A DNA stretch of 64,000 nt from contig OY829546.1 of assembly GCA_963691705.1 (NCBI GenBank), positions 6,086,001 to 6,150,000 on the forward strand. Reading direction: 5' to 3'. The notes beneath the pieces were generated by a model. That model saw only the letters and a program-made list of their open reading frames with translations, had not been told where the DNA came from and searched no databases. Position 1 is the stretch's first letter. Each line of letters starts with the position of its first letter. This document shows positions 24,400-33,000 of this stretch, in pieces. The DNA comes from Viola odorata (taxonomy: Eukaryota; Streptophyta; Magnoliopsida; Malpighiales; Violaceae). A program made the translations under genes and the position numbers.

Positions 24400-24485
24400 A
24401 CTTGCCTCATGTTTTGTCGTCTTCTAGGTCAATCACCTAAATACTTGCCTCATGTTTTGTCGTCTTCTAGGTCAATCACCTAAAT
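24400..24485. repeat. Two-copy 43-bp tandem repeat
   Basis: The unit starting ACTTGCCTCATGTTTTGTCG is present twice in direct tandem (24400-24442 and 24443-24485) with no visible difference. Just upstream, GATTGTAAAGATCCG and CCCATTGGGCCATT are also repeated (24290-24397). The block lies between the AHL palindrome and the Harbinger-like element. Confidence 0.85.
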
Positions 24486-25262
24486 ACAAGTAAATAGCAG
24501 GATTATTAATTACTTTATTCACAGAACTGGAGTGAACCGAAAATTTATGATTCTAATTGGGTAGAATCGGACTGAACCGAAAAATTACGATTCGGGTCAA
24601 AAATTTCCAGTTTAGACTGGTTTTCTTACACTCCTAATTAATTCTATTCTTCTTTTACTGCCAAAATTACCAACTCCCTACCTTTTTGGATTAAGAATAA
24701 AAAGAAAAAGTTGCCGTATACAAAAACCGGAGAAATTTTAGGCCTGTTTACTTCAGCAAATTCTCTCCAAAATTCTCTAATTTTTAAAAAATTGGATTTT
24801 TTTTTCTTCTAAAAACGTGTTTACTTCGCGTTATTTTCATTTTGAAAACAGAAACGAAAATTTTCAGAATAAAAACTCATGTGTAAATTTTGAAAACACT
24901 TTTCTACACTTTCTCACTTCATTTCGAAAACACGCGTTTCAAAATGAAACTTAAATGAAAGTTTTTTAAACCCAATTTTGCCCTTCTTCTTCTCCTCCTC
25001 ACGCTGCGCTTCTTCCTCCTCCTCTGCTATCTTCTTCACTTCTTCACTTCTTCCTCCTATCGCCGAGAGATGGTCGTGTTGGTGGTGGGTAGATCGGGAG
25101 TGAGAGATGGTCGTGTTGATGGTGGCTGACGGCGGGAGAAAGAAAACAGCGTAATAATATAAGGAAACTCGCAGATCCCTGGATCTCATATCCCCAGCAG
25201 AAAGCGGCGAGACTCCGATTTTGGAAAGAGAGAGTGCGAGGGAGGAGAAAGAGTTAGAAATA

Positions 25263-25352
25263 ATGCTGGAAAACCCAACACCATCGCTTACACCACCTGA
25301 TTCCACCGCCGCCGCTGCCTCCTCCTCTGTCAAGGGTTTTGGGAACTTGTGA
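25263..25352 (+). CDS. Short upstream ORF before UBL5
   Basis: An ATG at 25263 opens a 29-codon frame ending 15 bases before the UBL5 ATG. It is rich in Pro, Ser and Ala (MLENPTPSLTPPDSTAAAAS) and matches no family I know. It may be a uORF in the UBL5 leader that lowers translation, or a piece of another captured coding sequence. Confidence 0.25.
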   Translation: MLENPTPSLTPPDSTAAAASSSVKGFGNL

Positions 25353-25367
25353 AAGCTAATCGGAACG

Positions 25368-25589
25368 ATGATCGAGGTGGTGTTGAACGACCAATTGGGA
25401 AAAAAGGTGCGGGTGAAGTGCAACGATGACGACACCATTGTCGACCTGAAGAAGCTGGTGGCGGCACAGACCGGTACCCGAGCTGAAAAGATTCGGATCC
25501 AGAAGTGGTACACCATCTACAAAGATCATATTACCCTCAAGGACTACGAAATTCATGATGGCATGGGTCTCGAGCTCTACTACAACTAG
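25368..25589 (+). CDS. UBL5: Ubiquitin-like protein 5 (UBL5/HUB1), intronless copy
   Basis: Complete 73-residue UBL5, a non-conjugated ubiquitin-like protein that binds HIND motifs in spliceosomal partners such as Snu66. It starts [18 protein letters not shown] and ends in the family's invariant [15 protein letters not shown], with the double Tyr in place of a di-Gly tail. Asp22, the HIND-binding residue, is kept. Two positions depart from what I recall as conserved: Val25 where the family has Gly (TIVDLKK) and Arg43 where it has a hydrophobic residue (KIRIQKW). The ORF has no intron and lies inside the Harbinger-like element. It may be the functional gene of this genome or a transposon-carried copy drifting under relaxed selection; an intact ORF favours recent or continuing function. 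Confidence 0.9.
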   Translation: MIEVVLNDQLGKKVRVKCNDDDTIVDLKKLVAAQTGTRAEKIRIQKWYTIYKDHITLKDYEIHDGMGLELYYN

Positions 25590-27614
25590 AAGCATGGCAG
25601 CTCATCCTTCTCTATGTATATCTATTTCTGCTTATTTTTTATCGTTTAGTTAGTAACACAAGCGGGTGTTTGATTGGTCGAGCTGATTAGGCTCGTTTTG
25701 CATCGTGGCTTTGGTTCAAACTTTAGTTTTGGCAATTTTTATGGTTTTTTTTGTGTTTTGAATTTCTGGCATGCATTAATTTGTTTGTGAAATAGTTGGT
25801 TGAGGCTAGATGGGTTTATGTTTGTTTCGCTTGAGGTGCGAGGACTTTTGCAGCCCCAGGCTGTGGTTGAGCGGTTTGCCTTATTGTCAATAATTATTCT
25901 GAGCAACCGCAGTAGCTAGTCCTTTATGTATTATAACTTTAACCCAGCTGGTCGTGGAGGTTTGCGGATGTTTTGAGGTAGTAATGATGGTTGCGTGAGT
26001 TCTGGTGTAGGCATGGAGATTGTTTCTGGTGAAAGGGGGGATCAGTTTGGTGAGTATTTGTCGAAATTGGGGTTGTTTGACAGTGGCTGCTTTTTGAATG
26101 AGAGGTGGAGTCAAATTGATGACTGTGATGCACAAATGGAGGTGTGGCATATTGGAAAAATAGAGGAAAGAATATTGCAGTGAGGAATTGATGATTTCCT
26201 TAGTTGCTTACTGGATCATAAAATGTCTTTTGAATTCATGTTTATGTCTGGTTGTGATATAGGCGGAGGAGGGATGGTAGAAATGGTAGTGTTCAAGAAG
26301 TGATGGAAGAGGAGCATTAGTTTGTCTGTTATGGAGCCTGGTGCTCACAATGAAACAGTCCATCAATGATCTGTGGAATGTTCTAATCAATTGATTCGGG
26401 TTAGTAGTTCATCTAGAAATTTGCTCAAGTGGATGGCCTCATTTGGGTTAATTATTTTTGTTCCTGATTTGATAAGTACACAAGGTTGAAACAAAATGAT
26501 GGACTAATTCGTAAGATAGTGTGCAGCATAAAAAATGTACCTTAGTGTGTGCGTACTGCGTAGACAAATTGTTGTCAGTAGTCCACAAACTGATAGGATG
26601 AATTGGAAATTATCAGCTATCATTGTTGTTATTCATTTTTCTTGGCATAAGCACTCTCTTTTTAGGGGAAAAAAGGTTTGTGCATCTTGAGTGAAAGATC
26701 ATTTGAGTAAAAGATACTTACTTCTAAATTTAACTTTTAAGTGAAACTATAGGTTGTCAATTGCTTAAATAATGATCTTTAACTGAACAATCGCACATAT
26801 GACTTCTATTTGGTTCAATAGTTAGAAAAAAGCTTGCTCAAATCAACAATTGCGAATATTGTCTGACAGATTGGCAAGGTAGCATCCTGTTATTGTATTC
26901 ATCTAAGATATTTATTGGTTTTCCACAGCTTTACTTGCTTTCTTGTTGTGTAAGATCATAAGTAAAGTGAAGGCCTGAAGGGGTAACTGCTCCACTTCTT
27001 TTCATGCTTTTCTTTTCTTTTCGTTGGTGTATGGTTGTTTCTCTTTTGTTGTTTCCTGAAGCTAAAATGGTGTCATGATACCTTTTGATGGCATATGCAA
27101 AATTTCATTTTCCGTTTTTGAGAGCTCAAGAAATTTCTCAAGCTGTATAGACTACATTCTGCATATGCATTTTGTTGTAAGTCTTTTTGCATGTTTCTTT
27201 AATGTAATACCTTGTATGAAGTTTGTGGAATTCTATATTTCTATTATGCTTATTCCTCATCAGATGAAGGAGAGTGGAAGGAGAACCTGACATTGTTGTT
27301 ATCTTTGTTCAGGTGAAAAGTTATAGCATGTCAAAGCTTGAAGGATACAAAGCTGGCACTTTCTCCGGTTTCCTAGTATGTAATAATTGTAATTGATGTA
27401 CTCATACTTCTGAAAAATCTGTGGAAGTTGATATGCATCGGACCTGACCATAGGGCGTTGGCTTGCAGTGTATTTTGTATGTTAAATGGTTTGCAAATTG
27501 ATCCTCATACAGATGAGATTAACAGAAATGTGCTTAGTACTTGTTGCTCATCTCTATATATAAACCTGAATTGTTATTCCTATACATCTACGGATATACA
27601 ACGTCCTTTTTCAG

Positions 27615-27760
27615 AATAATTGGGAGGTTGTTAAAGACGCAGTATGCAAGTTTGTGAATTCAAGTATAGAAGGGAATATGGTTGATAACTCGTTGTGTCA
27701 AGCTCTTATAACTGTCATCCCCAAGAAAGAGGAACTAGAAAATAATAAATATTTTAAATA
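27615..27760 (+). mobile_element. L1 (LINE) reverse-transcriptase-like fragment
   Basis: The plus frame reads NNWEVVKDAVCKFVNSSIEG followed by LCQALITVIPKKEE, which resembles the segment of plant L1 ORF2 with the pattern W-V---VC--V and the later LI-LIPK. The fragment follows an acceptor-like TTTTTCAG and runs into AT-rich sequence at about 27760. A possibly related piece sits at 27315-27375. No other ORF2 motifs, poly(A) or target duplication were seen. It lies inside the Harbinger-like element, so it moved with it or inserted into it. Confidence 0.45.
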
Positions 27761-28804
27761 TGATTTTGATATTTAAAAAATAAACTTATTAACAATTATA
27801 AAATTATCAAAAATAGATTATTAAATAATTTTACACTTTTTTAATTATAAAGAATGTTTTTGCATTAACTAAATCAACAAATGTAATTAATCCTTTTTTC
27901 TTTCCAATAACTCGAACCAATTAAATAATTATAGCCTTTTTTCTTTCCCACTCTCATCCTCACTGTTGGATCACCAAGATATCTGGGGATATGGTAGAAT
28001 ATTTTCATTTTAAGTTTCTAAATTAATGAAACTTATTCCATATTTATAATTTCTGAATATATTAAAATAAACAACTATTTTTATTTTAAGTTTCTAAATT
28101 AATAAAACTTATTTCATATTTAGATTTCTTCTAAATTAATAAGACTTATTCCATATTTAGATTTCTAAATGATTTCTTCTTTTCATTACACGTATTTTCG
28201 GTTTTCCACAAAAAATGAAAACGCGCGAAGTAAACACGTTTTCTAGTTTTCAGATCAGGAAATTCTTACATTCAGTGCGAAGTAAACGCGTTCTCTAGTT
28301 TTTCTGATCAGGAAACAAGCGCGAAGTAAACACGTTTTTCAGTTTTCATAATGAAAAGAAAATTCTCGAAATTCAGAAAAATAACAAATTTTCAAATTCA
28401 GAATTCTCCCAAGTAAACGGGCCCTTAGAAATTACGTTCTTAAATTATGCAAAGCATTGTTGTGACGTATGTATAAATTTGATCATTGTTATTATAATAA
28501 TAATAAATAATATAATTTTTTTATAAATATTGATAACATATTTTGAGGTAAAATACATAAATATTAATAGGACATTGATTTGTAGATTATTTAATAAAAA
28601 ATAATAAATAAATATACTGAAGATTAATTTTATATTTTATAAGAACTATAAAAAAATAAATAAGACAAATAAGTTATTGTATTTGAAGATAAATTATAAT
28701 TTTCATACGTCTATAGTTAACTGAAAAAAAGTTTAAAAATAAATAAATATTAAAAATAAGTTTTAGATGTAACACTACTTATCTAAAAAGCTACTCCGGG
28801 TTAA

Positions 28805-29278
28805 GGCTCTGTTTGGCTTTCCGGTTCTGGTCCGAAAAGTGTTGTAGGTAAAAGTGTTGTGAAAAAAATACTTTTGCGCAAAGCAGTGTGCTGTTTGGTA
28901 AACATTTTTTAAAAGTGCTGTAGGAAAAGAGTTGAAGTATAAAACCCATTTTTAAAAAATTAATAAAAATAGGAAAAGTGAATCTAAAATTACTTATCTT
29001 GAAATGGAGATTTTATTGTGATAGTTTTTAATTTATTTTGTTCATTATATAAAGTAAAAAAATGAAATTAAAATGAAAAAAAAAAAATAAGAGAGAGAGG
29101 GTGCCAAACGCAGCAAAGGTTGGCTGCTGGAGCAAAATGGAGCAGTGGCTCATAGCTTGATTTGTTCAAGGAATTAAGAAGCCAGCTTTTTGGAAAACTG
29201 TGTTCCTTAGGTGATAGCCAAACACCTGGATTGGGAGAAGTTGGGTTGGGTACCCAACTCCCAACCCCAAACACCACC
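28805..29278. mobile_element. Tourist-like MITE
   Basis: The left end GGCTCTGTTTGGC and right end CCAAACACCACC are degenerate inverted termini, flanked by TAA on both sides (28802-28804 and 29279-29281), fitting a PIF/Harbinger-type MITE. The 474-bp interior is AT-rich with short repeated motifs (AAAAGTGTTGTAGG-like, CTGTTTGG) and has no coding capacity. The ORFs predicted over 29068-29381 belong to it. Confidence 0.55.
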
Positions 29279-29410
29279 TAAGTATTTTTGTAGTCATATC
29301 TTGAAATGGAGTATTTAAATTTTTAATTTTTATATATGAAAAAGAACATAAACCGAAAAAGAATAGAAATACACAAACCACAAGTAGATTTACTTACAGC
29401 CACGCCCAAT

Positions 29411-29470
29411 TGAATCATTACTGGCTCACCACCCATACCCGCCCAATTACGCTGAGCCAGTAATGATTCA
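29411..29470. repeat. Perfect 18-bp inverted repeat at the pseudogene's end
   Basis: TGAATCATTACTGGCTCA (29411-29428) and its exact reverse complement (29453-29470) flank a 24-base spacer. It begins exactly where homology of the acyltransferase pseudogene to its parent stops (after NKDQ), so it marks a rearrangement breakpoint or could form a hairpin. Confidence 0.85.
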
Positions 29471-31241
29471 GTTTGATTGATCCTTGTTGAGTTGCAGTCT
29501 CACCACCTGCGGAGATCTAGGCAACGACGGCGTCGTATCGATGAATTTCAAATTGGTCAGCCTAAAAGAATTGACCGAGTAACCAACCAAATCCACTCCT
29601 CGTGACCAAAAGCTCTTCTTCCCTCTCTCTTTCGGGACCAAATCTTCTATCCCCAAACTAACCTCCTCTTTATTACTGTTTTTCCCAAACTAGCCGCATC
29701 CTCACTCCTCACCGGCTCCTCCAACTCCTTCATCAGCGACACCGCCGTGGAGCCTGAGAACCACCGCTCATTTCTCATCAGGCAGAGCGTAACAGCTGGC
29801 GCACAACACGTCATGATGGGTACTAATGTTGTTGTTGTTTTCGGACGACGACGGCCAGGTGTTCTGGTTCAGTTCGTGTTCGAGGATGATATGGAAAGGG
29901 GAAATGGTTGTCAGTGACGGGTGTGTAGAGTAAAAGAATTGTTGCAACAATAAAACTCTTCTCAAAGCGGGATGTAATGCCTGCATTTTATTGAAGCTTA
30001 AACTAAACTTTAAATAGCCTTTTATAGAATAACAAAATGCATGAAAATAGCCTATGCCAGCTGCTGCTATCAACTGAAACTAGAAGAAATCAAAACAGTT
30101 AATCTTCCTGATGACCAGGACTTATTGAAACAGAAAAGAAAGTGCTCCTAATTTTAAACCATTAACTTCACAGAAAAATACCCTTTCAAACCCTCCCTTA
30201 AACTAGCTGCAGAATGCGGTTAGTTTATATCAGTGAGATCACACATTCTCATCTTCTCTCTGTGCTTCTGAAAGCTTCGAGCTTTAGTGCCTTGGTCATC
30301 ACATCTGCTACTTATTCTTGAGTTCCACAATGAACTAACTCAATTTCTCCATCTTTTGCAAGATCTCTAGAAAATGAAAACGCACCCTGATGTGCTTGCT
30401 TCTTCCACGCATCACTGGATTTTTGGAGAGTTTAATTGTAGAAGTATTGTCACACATGATGGTGGTGCTTCCTTCTTGAACATGGTTCAAATTTCTTAAT
30501 ACATTTCTCATCCAAACAGCCTGACATGTACAAGCAGCAGCTGCCACAAATTCTGCTTCAGTGGTTGAAAGTGTGACAATCGACTGTTTTTTCGACATCC
30601 AAGATACAACAATTGAACTTAATAAAAATACATAACCTGATGTGCTTTTGGAATCTTCTTCATCACCAGCATAATCTGAGTCTGTGAAAATAAGCAAATC
30701 CTCTTGCCCTCTTTTTTATAGAAAATACCTTGGCTAGTAGTCCCCTTTAAATAACGCATAATTCTTTTAGCAGCTTGCAAATGTAATTCAGTGGGTTTTG
30801 ACATGTACCTGCTGATTAAGCTCACACTAAACATGATGTCTGGACGTGTAGCTGTAAGATACATTAAGCTACCAACGATTTGCTTGTAGTAGGTGTCTGG
30901 ACCCTTTCAGGGTGTGTTTCGAGGACTTTAAGGGTTGATACGAGGTTGACTGCTATGACTTTGAGGAAAGGGGAAGGAGATGTGTGGAAAGAGAAGGAGG
31001 ACCTGTTTTGGTTGTGGTGTAGTCGGGTGCGGAGGATAGGATGGGAATTTTGGAGTGTGTGGTAGGCATTTTCGAGACGGGAAATGTCAGGAAGGTGGGT
31101 GGTTAGGATGGCGGTGACGACTATGCCAGTGCCGCCCGACACGGCTTTGCACCACGTGCGCTCTGTTATTCTGACCGGGCGGCTCCTCGGTTCCGCCAGT
31201 TCTGATTGTGAGGTGATCATGAGCTTCTGGCTATTCGACAT
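29468..31241 (-). pseudogene. Dead paralogue of the condensation-like acyltransferase
   Basis: The minus strand holds exon 1 of a relative of the gene at 15704-19615 in three blocks. 31241 to about 30892 begins MSNSQKLMITSQSELAE and has the shared TWCKAVSGGTGIVVTAIL and HPILRTRL. A copia fragment then interrupts it. 29923 to about 29700 resumes with HIILEHELNQNTW and CYALPDEK, then an in-frame TGA. 29656 to 29468 has IEDLVPKERGKKSFWSRGVD and YSVNSFRLTNLKFID. The active-site segment is damaged: after LRLH the sequence jumps with a frame change to TAVSLMKELEEP, so the H-xxxx-D motif is lost. Exons 2 and 3 are absent. Insertion, stop, frameshifts and missing exons make it non-functional. Confidence 0.9.
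29924..30891 (-). mobile_element. 3' fragment of a Ty1/copia retrotransposon
   Basis: On the minus strand the fragment starts inside the reverse transcriptase tail (QIVGSLMYLTATRPDIMFS, then LHLQAAKRIMRYLKGT). It continues through RNase H (FTDSDYAGDEEDSKSTSGYV, TLSTTEAEFVAA, the later SKHIRVRFHF) with at least one frameshift near 30690 and a stop near 30335. It then passes a purine tract (AAGGGAGGG, near 30200) into about 270 bp that looks like the 3' LTR, with TATA (TCTATAAAAGG), AATAAAA, and an end in CTCTACA. Gag, protease, integrase, most of RT and the 5' LTR are missing. ACACC occurs at both junctions and could be a target duplication. It sits inside the acyltransferase pseudogene. Confidence 0.85.
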
Positions 31242-32760
31242 TAGAGGAGGGACTTTTCTGTTCCGTTTGGGAAGGAGAAGAAGGAAAAGGAACTATTTTT
31301 TCTAAAAGTTGTGTTTTTTTTCATTTCCCTTGTTAAAAAGATTAATTTAGTTGGACCATTATGAGACTTTGAAATGGATGACTTACTCTATAAATATGGT
31401 CTAAGAATATAGTTTCAAACTAGGTATGTATTATATTTTTTTTCTTTGCATGATATATTTTTATATATTACACATGCTTTTCAAAATAATTTTAATAAAA
31501 TGCATTATTGTTGTGAAAAAACTTTATACTCCTTCCTTCACTAATTAAACGTCGTTTTGCTACTTTTTGTTACTGTACACATTACTTGACTTTTTGGTAT
31601 TTGCTTTAATTTTTGTTACTATTTCAAAAGATATTCTTTTGGGGAAGGAGGGAGTAGAAATTTAGACGTAATTAAGATAATATTTCTCATTACTATCAAG
31701 GGGCAACAAGTGTATTTTTTTTGTTCGAATAAAAATGTAAATAAAGAAACTCAAATTTGATAAGTATCTTATTTTTTCTACTTAATAGGATATACAAATG
31801 AGCTACAAGTTTATTAATTTAATGATGTGTTTAGCTTAAAAAAAAGATAACCATGTTTTCCATAAAATAAATCCACGGAAAACAAATAATTCATTTTCAT
31901 GTTCATTTTTTTTTATTTTTCCAAATAAGGAATTACATTTTAAATTTTATACATAATTGTGAATACTTTACCTATTCCAAACTAGAAATATTGCTAAATA
32001 TTTTGTAAAAAATATTGCTAAGTTATAAGCTCATTTGTTATAATGATAATGTGCAAGTATAAGAAATAACGCTCCTTTCATGAGATAAATTCATGGAAAA
32101 CAAAATTTTCAAACTTTTTTTTTGAAATCGCAAAAATTCCAACCTTGTGTTCAAATAAGGAATTAGGAAAGCATGATTTACAATTTTCAATTTCAACCTT
32201 GTATTCCCTAACACACGTTCCATACTCTCTTAATTTTTTCCATTTGGGACAAAAATAACCTTTATTTTAAATTATTTTCTAAAATGGATAATTAACATTA
32301 AAAAAATTATTAATGAAGAATAATATTTTATTTCCTTTAATCATAAGAATAAAAATAATAGGAGTATATAATAATTTACCTATTAAATCATTAATAAAAA
32401 TTGATATTATTTTTATGAATGTATGCTTGCTGTTGGAAATATGTATGATTACGTGTCGAAAATAGTTGTAATATGAACATATTTTTTAACTTCTAAACTA
32501 CGAAATATTTTTTCACGTGCAATTGAAAACATATTTCTTAATTTTTTCACAACAAATAATTCATGAAAATATAGATAAAAATTACAATATAGCTCATTGA
32601 TTGTTATATTAGTAATAATAATGGAGTTTTGAGTTCGAGTTTGAGTTCATCCATTCAAAAGATGAAGGACCGAATTAACTTGCTTAGCGGCCCATACATT
32701 GTGATGCTTAAATGAATTGGGCCTTACCAACCCGAAAGACATTTTTGAACGCAAGAGGAC
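31242..32760. other. AT-rich intergenic with a Stowaway-like MITE
   Basis: Apart from the MITE at 31529-31654, the region has no recognisable gene. The 61-residue minus ORF near 32038 is AT-driven. Weak self-similarity is visible between 31830-31930 and 32080-32170 (both contain ATTCATGGAAAACAAA-like sequence), suggesting an old duplication. Confidence 0.5.
31529..31654. mobile_element. Stowaway-like MITE (126 bp)
   Basis: The left end CTCCTTCCTTCAC and right end GGGGAAGGAGGGAG are inverted, with TA on each side, the Tc1/mariner-type target duplication. The interior contains AAACGTCGTTTTGCTA, a motif shared with the larger MITE at 44801-45039 (AAACGTCGTTTAAT). Confidence 0.6.
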
Positions 32761-32770
32761 AATTACATCC

Positions 32771-32961
32771 CCGTTAAATATCTACCGTCGGATCCCTACC
32801 CATTTCTCATCGAACCGTTTCAATTACCAGGCGAGCGGCTCTCCCAAATTCAAAATCCTCCTCAGCCCGCTCTCTCTCCGTGTCCATTTTCATTTCACTT
32901 TCACACAACAAAACACTTTCAAAATTCTCCTTAGAGTAAGAGAGGAGTCTTCTTTTAACGG
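32771..32961. promoter_or_regulatory. Cluster of AACGG (MSA-core) sites upstream of kinesin-5
   Basis: Three AACGG cores lie within 240 bp of the kinesin start codon: CCGTT at 32771-32775 and 32815-32819 (minus orientation) and AACGG at 32957-32961. MYB3R factors bind this core in M-specific activator elements of G2/M genes, which include kinesin-5. The short motif occurs by chance often, so the clustering is suggestive only. Confidence 0.4.
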
Positions 32962-33000
32962 TCCAGATCTAATCTAATATCTGATTCATCGCCAACAACC

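Larger units (their letters stand above)
24741..28424. mobile_element. Non-autonomous PIF/Harbinger-like element carrying UBL5
   Basis: The left end GGCCTGTTTACTT (24741) and right end AAGTAAACGGGCCC (to 28424) are inverted, and each is flanked by TTA (24738-24740 and 28425-28427), the usual PIF/Harbinger target duplication. A subterminal motif CGAAGTAAACACG occurs once near the left end in inverse orientation (24816-24828) and three times near the right end (28225-28239, 28277-28290, 28321-28335), as expected for transposase-binding repeats. No transposase or Myb-like ORF was seen in the 3.7 kb. The cargo is a complete UBL5 ORF with its flanks and an L1-like fragment. Alternatively, two solo MITE ends happen to flank a host gene. 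Confidence 0.6.

Noticed and set aside
24914..25516. 200-residue minus ORF overlapping UBL5
   Set aside because: Covers UBL5 in antisense and low-complexity leader sequence; the UBL5 frame is the conserved one.
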